Origin: Hyalangium gracile
GTDB taxonomy: Bacteria; Myxococcota; Myxococcia; Myxococcales; Myxococcaceae
NCBI RefSeq assembly: GCF_020103725.1
Contig: NZ_JAHXBG010000029.1
Span: 1 to 64,000, forward strand
Length of the DNA stretch: 64,000 bases
Direction: 5' to 3'
Under the pieces are notes generated by a model. The model worked only from the letters and a program-made list of their open reading frames with translations. It made no database searches and was not told where the DNA came from. A program made the position numbers and the translations under genes. Shown here piece after piece: positions 53,501-62,538 of the stretch (the first letter of the stretch is position 1; each line of letters opens with the position of its first letter).

Positions 53501-56500
53501 GAAGCCCTGGAGCACGCGGCCCTGCCGCTGAGCGTCCTCGTCGAACGGTTGGCCCCGGCACGGGATGCGAGCCGCTCTCCCCTCTTCCAGACGATGTTCG
53601 CGCTCCAGCAGCTCCCGCTTCGAGGAGATGAAGGCCTGGCGGCGCTCGCCCTGGGCGTGGGCGGCGCTCGGCTGGCCCTCGGCGGGCTGGCCATGGAGTC
53701 CATCGAGCTGGACCTGGGCACCTCCCAGTTCGATCTCAGCCTCTCCGTCGCCGAGGTCGACGGGCGGTTCCGCGTGACGCTGGAGTACAACGAGGACCTG
53801 TTCGAGCCCGACACCGCCGAGAGGCTGCTGCGCCGCTACGAGGCCCTCCTGGTGGGCGCGCTCGCCAGGCCTGAGGCCCCGCTGGCCGCAGTGCCCATCG
53901 ACTCGGCGGCGGACCTGGCGCGACTGCTGGAGTGGGGACGGCCCGTGGAGGCTCCGCGTCCGGCCTGTGTCCACGCCTGGATCGAGGAACAGGCGCGACG
54001 AGCCCCCGGCGCGATCGCGGTCTCGTGCGAGGCGGGCACACTCACGTATGCGGAGCTGGACGCACGCGCCAACGCGCTCGCCTGGCGGCTGCACACGCTC
54101 GGCGTCGGGCCGGACGTCCCGGTGCTCCTCTATCTGGAGCGCTCCCTCGAGCAGATCATCGCGGTGCTCGGAGTCCTCAAGGCTGGAGGGGCCTACATCC
54201 CCCTCGATCCCGAGTTCAACGCGGCGCGACTGAACGATGTGCTCACCGACGCGAGGAGCCGGGTGGCCGTCACCGCGGCCGCCGACGGTCCGCTCTTCGC
54301 TCACCGCGACGTGACGGTGGTGACGGTGGGTGGCGCGAAGGAGACCCGGAGCGAGCCGCCGCCCACCGCGGTCCGCCCGGAGCACCTCGCCTACGTCGTC
54401 TACACGTCGGGCTCCACGGGCAAGCCCAAGGGCGTGATGATCCCCCATCGCGCGCTGGCCAGCCTGATCCACTCGGAGCGGGCGCTCCTCGGCGTCACCC
54501 CGACAGACCGGGTCCTCCAGTTCAACTCGCTCAGCTTCGACACCAGCGTGGAGGAGATCTTCCTCACGCTCGCCTCGGGCGCGACGCTCGTCCTTCGGGA
54601 CGCGGCCATGCTCGCGACGGTGGAGGCGTTCCTCGAGGGCTGTCGGCGGTGGGAGATCTCGGTGCTGGATCTGCCCACGGCGTTCTGGCACACGCTCACG
54701 GACGCGCTGGAGGAGCGAGACCTCACGCTGCCTGCGTCGATCCGGATGGTGATCATCGGAGGCGATCGGGCACGCGCGGAGCGGGTCCGGCAGTGGCACC
54801 GCCGCGTCCCCCCTTCCATTTGGCTCGTCAACACCTATGGGCCCACCGAGACGACGGTATCCTCCACTTCCTTCGAGCTCCTCGCGGAGACCTCCCGGAA
54901 GCTGGAGGATGTGCCCATCGGTCGGCCACTCCGAACGATGGGAGCCTACGTGCTCGACGGGCGGATGGAGCCCGTGCCCACGGGTGGAGTGGGTGAGCTC
55001 TGGCTGGCGGGAGAGGGGCTGGCGCGCGGGTACCTCGGGGAGCCCGCGCTGACCGCGGAGCGCTTCGTGCCCAACCCGCACGCGGCCACGCCCGGCGGGC
55101 GCCTCTACCGCACCGGAGACCTGGCACGCGTCCGCGCCGACGGAGTGCTCGAGTTCCTGGGACGCGCCGACGCGCAGGTGAAGGTCCGAGGCTTCCGCGT
55201 CGAGCTCGGGGAGCTCGAGGCCGCCCTGCGAGCCCGCGACGGAGTCCGCGACGCCCTGGTGCTGCTGCGCCCCGGTGCGTCCGGGAGCGCGGAGGGAGAG
55301 CTGGTCGCCTACGTGGTGGCCCCGCCCGAGGTGACTGCCTCGGAGCTGCGTGCGCACATGGCCGCGCGGCTGCCTCCTTATATGGTGCCCGCCCACTTCG
55401 TGCGGCTCGAGGCGTTCCCCTACAACGCCTCCGGCAAGGTGAACCGGCGGGCGCTCCCGGAGCCCGATGCCCCTGTCACGGGCAGGGCGCCGCGAACGGC
55501 GGCGGAAGAGCTGCTGGCGGGCATCTGGGCAAGCGTGCTGGGGCTCGGCGGTGTCGGCGTCGACCAGGGGTTCTTCGAGCTGGGCGGGCACTCGCTGCTG
55601 GCCATGCAGGTCATCTCGCGAATCCGCGACGCCTTTGGTGTGGAGCTGCCGGTCCGGGCGTTGTTCGAGGACGGCACGGTGGCAGCGCTTGCCGCTCGTC
55701 TCGAGCAGGCCCGCGCGGGAGCACGGCCTGCCACGCTCCCTCCGCTCGTCCCGGTCGAGCGTGGCGCGCCCCTTCCCCTCTCCTTCGCTCAGCAACGCCT
55801 CTGGCTGCTGGCCCAGCTGGAGCCCGGGAGCGCCGCCTACAATGAGCCAGGGGTGCTCCGCCTCACGGGCCCGCTCGATCTGTCTGCCCTCTCGGGAGCC
55901 CTGGCCGATCTGCTCCGCCGACACGAGCTCCTGCGCACCCGCTTCATCGAGCGTGCCGGCGAGCCCGTCCAGCTCATCGAGTCGGACAGCGCGGTGGCGC
56001 TCCCGCTAGAGGATCTGCGCTCGCTCTCGCCCTCGTCTCGGGAGGCGCGCGCGGCGGAGCTCATCCACGAAGAGGCGGCGCGACCGTTCCCGATGGACCG
56101 AGCGCCGCTGCTCCGTATGCGGCTGCTCCGCCTCGGCGACGAGGAACATCGGCTGGTGGCGGTCCTGCACCACATCGTCTGCGATGCGTGGTCGCTCGGC
56201 ATCCTCTTCCGCGATCTGGCCGCGCTGTACCAGGCCCGGAGGGACGGACGCGCGGCATCGCTCCCGGCGCTGGGGGTGCAGTACGCCGACTTCGCGGTGT
56301 GGCAGCGCCGGTGGCTCCAGGGCGAGGTGCTGGAGCGACAGCTCGCGTACTGGCGAAGGGCTCTGGACGGTGCCCCGGCGGAGCTGGAGCTTCCCCTCGC
56401 GCGGGGCTCCAGGACCGCCGAGCCGGGCCCGTCCGGCACCGTGCACAGCGCGCTCTCTCGGCCGCTGACCACCTCGCTCGAGGCACTCTGCCGCCGCGAG

Positions 56501-59500
56501 GGCGCAACGCCGTTCATGGCGCTGCTCGCCACGTTCCAGGCGCTGCTCCACCGCTACACCGGGGCAAGGGATCTCGTCGTGGGCACGCCCGTGGCCCACC
56601 GGACCCACGCCGCGCTCGAAGAGCTGGTGGGCTTCTTCGTCAACACGCTGGTGCTGCGGACGCAGGTGGCGGAGGGAAGCTCGTTCCGGCAGCTCCTGGC
56701 TCGCGTCCGAGAGGGGGCCTTGAGCGCCTTCTCGCACCAGGATCTGCCTTTCGAGAAGCTGGTGGAGTCCCTGCGGCTGGCGCGCACCTCCAGCCGCCCC
56801 CCGTTCCTGCAGTTCATGTTCTCGTTCCAGAACGCGCCCAGGACGGAGCTTGCCCTCGCGGGGCTGCGGGCCACCTTGGATGAGCCCCCTCCCGCGCATG
56901 CGAAGTTCGACCTGTTCCTGGAGATCTCCCGGCGCGGAGACGAGTGGCTCAGCCACTGGCAGTTCGACTCCACGCTGCTCGACGCGGCGGCGGTCAGCCG
57001 CATGGCCGAGCACTTCGAGCGACTGCTCTCGGGCGCGCTGGCGCAGCCTGACGCTCCCCTCGCTCGGCTTCCCCTGCTCACGGAAGCCGAGCAGGCCCTC
57101 ATCACGACCGCCAATGACACCGGACGTGGCGTTCCGCGCGACGCGTCGATCTCCCGGCGTTTCGAGGCGCAGGTCGATCAAACCCCCGACGCCACCGCGA
57201 TTGAACGCGACGGGCAGTCCCTGACGTATCGAGAGCTGGACCGGAGCGCCAACCGGCTCGCGCACTACCTGCGGGGCCTCGGCGTCGGGCCCGCAATGCC
57301 GGTGGGCCTATGTGTCCACCGCTCGTTCGAGCTGATCATCGGGATGCTCGGCATCCTGAAGGCGGGCGGAGCGTACCTGCCCCTGGATCCCAGCGATCCG
57401 CCCGAGCGCCTGTCGCTGATGCTCGCGGACGCGGGCGCACGCTGGGTGCTCACCGAGACCGCCCTTCAGGCGGCGCTGGAAGGTGCCGGCGCGGAACGGC
57501 TGCCGCTCGATACGCTCCGGGCCTCCCTCGCGGAGCAGTCGGACGAACGACTTGCGGATGGGCCCCAGGCGGAGGACCTCGCCTATGTCATGTACACGTC
57601 TGGCTCCACCGGCCAGCCGAAGGGCGTCTGCGTGCCACACCGGGCGGTACTCCGCCTCGTCACCCAGCCCAACTACATCGCGCTGAAGGCGGACGACGCC
57701 TTCCTCCAGCTCGCACCTCCATCCTTCGACGCGGCGACCCTGGAGATCTGGGGGCCGCTCCTCAACGGAGGCCGACTGGTGCTCTTCCCCGGCCAAGGCG
57801 CGGCGGCGCTCGAGTCGCTGGGACCCGTGGTGGCGCGACACCGCGTCACCAGCCTGTGGCTGACCGCCGGGCTCTTCCACGGCGTCGTGGATCGGGATCT
57901 CGAGGCGCTCGGCGGGGTGAGACAGCTGCTCGCGGGCGGTGACGTGCTGTCGCCCGAGCACGTGCGCCGTGTGCTCGAGCGGCACCCGACGCTCCTGGTC
58001 AACGGCTACGGGCCCACCGAGAACACCACGTTCACCTGCTGCCACCCGATGGCTACTCCCGCGCAGGTGGAGGCGCCGGTCCCCATCGGCGCGCCCATCA
58101 CCGGCACCCGCGTCTACGTGCTCGACGCGGCGCTCGAGCCCGTCCCCATCGGCGTTCCTGGAGAGCTGTACTGCGCGGGGGACGGACTGGCCCACGGGTA
58201 CCTCGGGCGGCCGGAGCTCACCGCCGAGCGCTTCCTGCCCGATCCGTTCAGCCGTGAGCCCGGCACGCGCATGTACCGAACGGGAGATCGGGCCCGCTGG
58301 CGCGCCGACGGACGCCTCGACTTCCTCGGACGCGTCGATCAGCAGGTGAAGATCCGCGGGTTCCGCATCGAGCCGGGAGAGGTGGAGGCGGCGCTGCTGG
58401 CCCACCCCTCGGTACGCGAGGCCTCGGTGGTGGCGGTGGGAGATCGCGCCGACACCCGGCGGCTGGTGGCGCACGTCGTCCTCCGGGATGCGTCCTCTGT
58501 CACTCCCAGCGAGCTGCGCACCTTCCTCGCGAAGCGACTGCCCGAGCACCTGGTCCCAGGCGCGGTGGCGCTCCACGAGGCGCTGCCCCTGACTCCGAAT
58601 GGAAAGGTCGACCGTCGCGCGCTGGCCGCGGGACTGCTCCCGGAGAGCGCGGCGACACCCGAGGCGCTCACGCCCCGCACGAGCACCGAGGCGACGCTGG
58701 CGGCAATCTGGTCCGCGCTGCTCGGCATCTCCCGCGTCGGCCTGCACGAGAACTTCTTCGCCCTGGGTGGCCACTCGCTGATGGCCATGCGCCTCCTCTC
58801 CCGGGTTCGCGAGGCCACGGGCGTCGAGCTGGGGCTGAAGACGATCTTCGAGGCCGGCAGCATCGCCGCGCTGGCGGAGCGAATCGATGCGGCGAAGGCG
58901 TCGGCGTCGGCCGCCAGACGTCCCCTCGCCCCGGTGCCCCGCCACGGGCCGATGCCGCTGTCCTTCTCCCAGCAGCGACTCTGGTTCATCGCGCAGCTCG
59001 ATCCGGAGAGCGCGGCGTACCACATCCCGGGAGCCCTGCACCTGACTGGCGAGGTCGACGTGCGGACGCTCGAGCGGTGCTTCAACACCCTCATCGAGCG
59101 CCATGAGGTGCTTCGCACCGCCTTCGTGCTGCAGGACGGAACCCCGGTCCAGCACATCGCGCCGCGGCTCACCCTCCACATCCCCGTCGAGGATCTCCGT
59201 GGGCTGCCGCTCCCGGCGAGGCAGGCCCGCGTCCGTGAGCTGGAGCGACAGGAGGCGGAGCGCCCGTTCGCGCTCGATGCTCCTCCGCTGCTGCGGGTCC
59301 GGCTCCTCCGGCTGGAGGAGCGGGAGCACCGGCTCCTGCTGACGCTGCACCACATCGTCGCGGACGGCTGGTCACTGGGCGTCCTCTTCCGCGAGGTCAC
59401 CGCCCTGTACGAGGCCTTCGCCGCCGGCCGCGAGCCCACCCTGCCGCCCCTGCCCATCCAGTACGCCGACTTCGCGTGGTGGCAGCGGGAGTGGCTCCAG

Positions 59501-60370
59501 GACCCGCTGCTCGAGGGCCAGCTCCAGTACTGGCGCCAGCACCTCACGGGAGCGCCGCCGCGCATCCGGCTGCCCTTCGATCGCCCGCCGCCGGAGTTCC
59601 CGAGCCACCGGGGCAGGCTGGTCGTGAGCCGGATCGATGCGTCCCGGACCGCCGCCCTCGAGGCATACGGAAAGAGCGCGGGCGCGACCCTGTTCATGAC
59701 CACCCTGGCGGCCTTCTACGCGCTGCTTCACCGCCTCACGGGCGAGGGGGACCTCGTCGTCGGGACACCGACCGCCAACCGCACGCACCCCTTCACCGAG
59801 GACCTGATCGGCTTCTTCGTGAACACGCTCGCGCTCAGGTGCCAGGTGCGCGGCGACATGAGCTTCGCACAGCTGCTGGAGCAGGTGCGGACCCTCACGC
59901 TCGCGGCGCACGACAACCAGGACGTGCCATTCGACCGAGTGGTCAACGAGCTCGGGCTCGAGCGCTCGCTGAGCCACAACCCGGTGTTCCAGGTCCTGTT
60001 CGCCTTCCAGAACGCTCCCCTGTCGGCGCTGCGGCTGAAGGATCTGACCCTGAGCGAGGTGGAGCCGAACTTCGATCAGGTGAAGTTCGACCTCGTGGTG
60101 ATCCTCCAGGAGCACGGCGGGGAGCTGACCGTCACCTGGAGCTACGCCGCCGACCTCTTCGACGAGGCCACCATCATGCGAATGCACCAGCAGTATGCAG
60201 GTCTGCTGGGAGAGCTCGTCTCCGGCACGGCGGCCCGCGTGAGCCCTCCGGCGCCCACCCCCGCGCGACAGGCCGAGCCCCAGACGGCGCGGCGGACGTC
60301 GGACTTCGCCAGGCTGCGCACCATCAAACCCAAGCCGCTTACCCCGCCCCGCGACGGCGAGGAGAGCTGA
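50510..60370 (+). CDS. FAAL-NRPS lipopeptide synthetase
   Basis: 3286 residues. Order: FAAL (about 1-575, YTSGSTSLPKG), ACP (about 590-665, LDSLSS), C (about 684-1130, HHLVADLWS near 811), A1 (about 1153-1660), PCP (GGHSL near 1691), C (HHIVCDAWS near 1887), A2 (about 2213-2720), PCP (GGHSL near 2750), C (HHIVADGWS near 2947) to the end. No thioesterase or reductase is present. It should start with a free fatty acid and add two amino acids. A2 code by eye is D-A-L-W-L-G-G-T-F, one residue from the valine code. A1 code is D-T-E-D-I-G-T-V-S, an acidic pocket. The 162-base gap upstream is shared with the divergent Rhs gene. Confidence 0.93.
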   Translation: MSDHHDPARDAATLVDLLRERARREPDFPLYTFLADGEEQEELLTCAGLDHRARMIAAGLSQLAPGERVLLLYPPGLDYIAAFFGCLYAGVVAVPVYPPRHDRSLARLQAIALDAQATAGLIRTEHLELLRQFFPLAPELEKLTWIATDTLDERAARAWTPPSLTGAERAFFQYTSGSTSLPKGVMLSHRNLLRNLEAIRIRFRQSRSSRVVTWLPPYHDMGLIGGLLQPLYTGYPAVLMSPADFLQQPLRWLRTISRYDATTSGGPDFAYALCVRKARPELCEGLDLSSWRVAFNGAEPIRPETLESFARTFEPFGFRRESFLLCYGLAEATLLVTGSEVGRPPRVETFDGASLQRGQAVAVETARSDAHALVSSGRNALDGRVVIVDPEQGTPLPDGTIGEIWVSGSSVADGYWNRPDTTAQTFQASLRGSGEGPFLRTGDLGFLRDEELFVTGRAKDLLIIRGLNHYPQDIERTVERSHPAIRPGSGAAFSVEADGEERLVIVYEVSARHVSNGLDEVIEAIRRDVSRQHELIVYAVELLEPGTVPKTSSGKIQRHACRAGFLAGELQPLARFTLSGEPSAESGTETAWVPPSPLAREVLEEVTRVLGHPVRGASEPVMLDSLSSVELQHRLQARWKVTVPLARLLSGPSMEALVSEVETALAAGGSLATTAEATSPATGDFPLSHGQRALWFLHQLAPGSAAYHIAAALRVLEPVDSDAFRRAVLRLIERHPALRTTFHATGGEPLQRIHPDGTLDLELRETAGWSTEALQQAMRDEALKPFDLERGPLLRVRLYRRDGSEHALLVVVHHLVADLWSLGQLARELSVAYPAAVRGTRAELPEASASYVDFVRWQRGLLEGPTGAGLWEYWSQQLAGPAPVLDHLEDHPRPSVQTYRGGRRERLLAPELTARLKQLGAQEGTTVFAALLAGYATLLHRHNGQRELWVGTPTAGRDRVEQAGTIGYFVNPVVLRLELTADLPFRALVAEVGRTIREALEHAALPLSVLVERLAPARDASRSPLFQTMFALQQLPLRGDEGLAALALGVGGARLALGGLAMESIELDLGTSQFDLSLSVAEVDGRFRVTLEYNEDLFEPDTAERLLRRYEALLVGALARPEAPLAAVPIDSAADLARLLEWGRPVEAPRPACVHAWIEEQARRAPGAIAVSCEAGTLTYAELDARANALAWRLHTLGVGPDVPVLLYLERSLEQIIAVLGVLKAGGAYIPLDPEFNAARLNDVLTDARSRVAVTAAADGPLFAHRDVTVVTVGGAKETRSEPPPTAVRPEHLAYVVYTSGSTGKPKGVMIPHRALASLIHSERALLGVTPTDRVLQFNSLSFDTSVEEIFLTLASGATLVLRDAAMLATVEAFLEGCRRWEISVLDLPTAFWHTLTDALEERDLTLPASIRMVIIGGDRARAERVRQWHRRVPPSIWLVNTYGPTETTVSSTSFELLAETSRKLEDVPIGRPLRTMGAYVLDGRMEPVPTGGVGELWLAGEGLARGYLGEPALTAERFVPNPHAATPGGRLYRTGDLARVRADGVLEFLGRADAQVKVRGFRVELGELEAALRARDGVRDALVLLRPGASGSAEGELVAYVVAPPEVTASELRAHMAARLPPYMVPAHFVRLEAFPYNASGKVNRRALPEPDAPVTGRAPRTAAEELLAGIWASVLGLGGVGVDQGFFELGGHSLLAMQVISRIRDAFGVELPVRALFEDGTVAALAARLEQARAGARPATLPPLVPVERGAPLPLSFAQQRLWLLAQLEPGSAAYNEPGVLRLTGPLDLSALSGALADLLRRHELLRTRFIERAGEPVQLIESDSAVALPLEDLRSLSPSSREARAAELIHEEAARPFPMDRAPLLRMRLLRLGDEEHRLVAVLHHIVCDAWSLGILFRDLAALYQARRDGRAASLPALGVQYADFAVWQRRWLQGEVLERQLAYWRRALDGAPAELELPLARGSRTAEPGPSGTVHSALSRPLTTSLEALCRREGATPFMALLATFQALLHRYTGARDLVVGTPVAHRTHAALEELVGFFVNTLVLRTQVAEGSSFRQLLARVREGALSAFSHQDLPFEKLVESLRLARTSSRPPFLQFMFSFQNAPRTELALAGLRATLDEPPPAHAKFDLFLEISRRGDEWLSHWQFDSTLLDAAAVSRMAEHFERLLSGALAQPDAPLARLPLLTEAEQALITTANDTGRGVPRDASISRRFEAQVDQTPDATAIERDGQSLTYRELDRSANRLAHYLRGLGVGPAMPVGLCVHRSFELIIGMLGILKAGGAYLPLDPSDPPERLSLMLADAGARWVLTETALQAALEGAGAERLPLDTLRASLAEQSDERLADGPQAEDLAYVMYTSGSTGQPKGVCVPHRAVLRLVTQPNYIALKADDAFLQLAPPSFDAATLEIWGPLLNGGRLVLFPGQGAAALESLGPVVARHRVTSLWLTAGLFHGVVDRDLEALGGVRQLLAGGDVLSPEHVRRVLERHPTLLVNGYGPTENTTFTCCHPMATPAQVEAPVPIGAPITGTRVYVLDAALEPVPIGVPGELYCAGDGLAHGYLGRPELTAERFLPDPFSREPGTRMYRTGDRARWRADGRLDFLGRVDQQVKIRGFRIEPGEVEAALLAHPSVREASVVAVGDRADTRRLVAHVVLRDASSVTPSELRTFLAKRLPEHLVPGAVALHEALPLTPNGKVDRRALAAGLLPESAATPEALTPRTSTEATLAAIWSALLGISRVGLHENFFALGGHSLMAMRLLSRVREATGVELGLKTIFEAGSIAALAERIDAAKASASAARRPLAPVPRHGPMPLSFSQQRLWFIAQLDPESAAYHIPGALHLTGEVDVRTLERCFNTLIERHEVLRTAFVLQDGTPVQHIAPRLTLHIPVEDLRGLPLPARQARVRELERQEAERPFALDAPPLLRVRLLRLEEREHRLLLTLHHIVADGWSLGVLFREVTALYEAFAAGREPTLPPLPIQYADFAWWQREWLQDPLLEGQLQYWRQHLTGAPPRIRLPFDRPPPEFPSHRGRLVVSRIDASRTAALEAYGKSAGATLFMTTLAAFYALLHRLTGEGDLVVGTPTANRTHPFTEDLIGFFVNTLALRCQVRGDMSFAQLLEQVRTLTLAAHDNQDVPFDRVVNELGLERSLSHNPVFQVLFAFQNAPLSALRLKDLTLSEVEPNFDQVKFDLVVILQEHGGELTVTWSYAADLFDEATIMRMHQQYAGLLGELVSGTAARVSPPAPTPARQAEPQTARRTSDFARLRTIKPKPLTPPRDGEES

Positions 60371-60393
60371 ATGCGCTCGGATCGAGGTGACCG

Positions 60394-61425
60394 ATGACCG
60401 TGACCTATGACCCTGGCCCGCACATCGAGGGCGACGGCTGGCTCACGCTGCACCGCAACGAGAACCTGTTCGCCGACCGCGCCCTGCTCGAGGAGATGGC
60501 GCGGCAGGCGCTGGCGAAGGTGACGCTCTCCGCGTACCCCCACCCGACCTCGCTCCTGCTGCGAGAGAAGCTCGCCGAGCTGTACGGCGTCGACGCGGCG
60601 AACGTCTTCGTCGGGAATGGCTCCGACGAGGTTCTCTCCGAGCTGCTGCGCTACCTGCGGACGTCCTACGAGGCCATGTGGCTCCAGGACGTCGGCTACG
60701 CCATCCATGGGCTCCTGGCGGCCCGCCTGGGCTATCGGAGCGAGACGCTGCCCGGGAGCACCTTCTCCAGCGGCCGGGTGGAGCCGCCCCCAGGGCCGAG
60801 CCTGTCCGTGGTGGATTCACCCAACGCCATCACCGGCCATGCCCTCCGCTCGGAGGAGCTGTTCTCACTGGCCCAGGCTCCTGGCTCGTTCCTGCTCTGG
60901 GACAACGCCTACGGTGAGATCGCGGGCGAAGAGCTGCCTCGACAGGTGCGCGCCAACGTCGTCACGGTCCGCAGCTTCTCCAAGTTCTACGCGCTGGCGG
61001 GAGCACGGGTCGGCTACTGCGTCTGCGACCGAGCCCTGGCAGCGGAGCTGCTCCAGCGCAAGGACGCCTTCAACGTCGGCGCCTTCCCGCAGGCGGTGGC
61101 GCTCGAGGCGCTCGCGCGTCGCGAGCACTTCGTGCGGTTCGCCCGGCAGCTCGCGGACTCCCGGGCCCGGCTGGTCACCGAGCTGCAGGCGCTCGGCTTC
61201 GAGGTACGCCCACCTCGCGGCAACTTCGTCCTGGCCCGGCACCCGGAGCACGAAGCCACCACGCTGCAGCAGGGGCTGGCAGAACGACGGATCGCCGTGC
61301 GCCGCTTCCCGAAGGAGGCCGTGCGGAACCACCTCCGGATCACCGTGCCGCCCGCCGCGAGCATGGACCGCCTGCTCGAGGCGCTTCAGGGCGTGTTGAA
61401 GGGTACCGCTCGCCCCGCGACGTAG
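60394..61425 (+). CDS. HisC-like PLP aminotransferase
   Basis: 343 residues, 23 bases after the NRPS gene and with GAGGTGA upstream. A fold type I aminotransferase close to histidinol-phosphate aminotransferase: HRNENLF (about 20), YPHPTSLLLREKLAELYGV, VGNGSDEVL, WDNAYGEI, and SFSKFYALAGARVGY with the PLP Lys. No other his genes are near, so it probably makes or modifies a building block (an amine or amino acid) for the lipopeptide. It may generate the amine used by the terminal C domain. Confidence 0.85.
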   Translation: MTVTYDPGPHIEGDGWLTLHRNENLFADRALLEEMARQALAKVTLSAYPHPTSLLLREKLAELYGVDAANVFVGNGSDEVLSELLRYLRTSYEAMWLQDVGYAIHGLLAARLGYRSETLPGSTFSSGRVEPPPGPSLSVVDSPNAITGHALRSEELFSLAQAPGSFLLWDNAYGEIAGEELPRQVRANVVTVRSFSKFYALAGARVGYCVCDRALAAELLQRKDAFNVGAFPQAVALEALARREHFVRFARQLADSRARLVTELQALGFEVRPPRGNFVLARHPEHEATTLQQGLAERRIAVRRFPKEAVRNHLRITVPPAASMDRLLEALQGVLKGTARPAT

Positions 61426-61441
61426 CCCGCCCCCGCGCTGG

Positions 61442-62377
61442 TCAAGCGTGCAGCGGGAACGGGAGCTGACCGAGCGGAGTCTTCAGGGACACGGAGGTGA
61501 GCCGGCCCTGCTCGCGGTGGAGGACCAGCAGGATCGACGGGGGCACACCGAACATCCGGAACTCGTCGTTGCCCATGGGCTCGAGCCCGATGAGGTCGGT
61601 GCCGTTGATGGCCATCACCAGCCGTCCGCCGGAGACACGGACCTCACCGTCGAAGTCCCGCTTCAGGCCCCACTCCAGCGGCAGGTTCTCGGCCAGGGGC
61701 GTGTCTCCCAGGGAGCCGGAGAGCGTGAAGCGGCAGGCGTACGAGGGCAGCTCCGCCGCGCCCAGCGCGATGGGCTCGCGGTGCCTGGCCACTCCGGGCT
61801 GCCGTGAGATGAACTCCGGCGGGAACAGGCTCACGATGAAGTCGTTGACGCACACGTCGGCGATGAGGTGGACGCGCGGCGCCTGTCCCCGGTTGTAGAC
61901 ATGGTGGACTAGGCTGAAGTCGCCGTACCAGAGCTCGCCGGGCTTCCAGTGGCAGTGCTCCTCGCCGACGACGAACTCCACGTCCGGGTTCGTGGTGATC
62001 GGGATGTGGAGCCGGATGAGCCCCTTGTCGAAGCCCAGGAACCAGTCGCTGTGAGCGTGGATCCCACCGTTCGGCCACATCACCGAGATGCGCACGCTGT
62101 GCTTCGGACACGGCAGCGAGTCCAGCACGTGCTTGAAGTACGGGGCGACGCGCGTGAGCTCCGTCTCCTGGAAGCCGACCAGGGCGGGCTGACCCGGAGA
62201 GGCATCATCCCATCGGCCGCCAATCGAGTGGAGGCTGGCTCCGCCCCAGCGCGCGTGGATGGGAGGATCGCTGTACGTGGGCTCCTCGCGGATCTGGAAC
62301 CGGGAGATCTGCTCCAAGGCCTGAAGCAACTTCGCGGGTTCGTAGGTGAGGGGCAGCTTCGCCGTGACCTGCGCCAT
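61442..62377 (-). CDS. aspartyl/asparaginyl beta-hydroxylase-like protein
   Basis: 311 residues from the ATG at 62377, before an upstream frame with poor coding character. Fe(II)/2-oxoglutarate fold: HSDWFLGFDKGLIRLHIPI (about 106-124; His and Asp ligands), VHHVYNRGQAPRVHLIADV (about 157-175; distal His and 2OG Arg). These match the Asp/Asn hydroxylase family. In NRPS clusters such enzymes beta-hydroxylate Asp, Asn or other residues. It is convergent with the aminotransferase gene and divergent from the radical SAM gene. Confidence 0.87.
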   Translation of the reverse strand: MAQVTAKLPLTYEPAKLLQALEQISRFQIREEPTYSDPPIHARWGGASLHSIGGRWDDASPGQPALVGFQETELTRVAPYFKHVLDSLPCPKHSVRISVMWPNGGIHAHSDWFLGFDKGLIRLHIPITTNPDVEFVVGEEHCHWKPGELWYGDFSLVHHVYNRGQAPRVHLIADVCVNDFIVSLFPPEFISRQPGVARHREPIALGAAELPSYACRFTLSGSLGDTPLAENLPLEWGLKRDFDGEVRVSGGRLVMAINGTDLIGLEPMGNDEFRMFGVPPSILLVLHREQGRLTSVSLKTPLGQLPFPLHA

Positions 62378-62538
62378 GCCTGACCTCGTTTCAAGAAGAA
62401 AGCTCGAGACGGCGCACGGTACCAAGGCCGCGCGTCCCGTTGAAGGCGCTCCGAGATCATGCCAGGATTCCGCCCGCAAACTTCCTGGGGGCCGGCCCAC
62501 CATCCGGGCAGCCCTCTGGCTGCCCACGGATTCGATTC

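Noticed and set aside
52694-55924. Large minus-strand frame opposite the NRPS
   Set aside because: Shadow of NRPS codons; His/Arg/Gln-rich product without domains.
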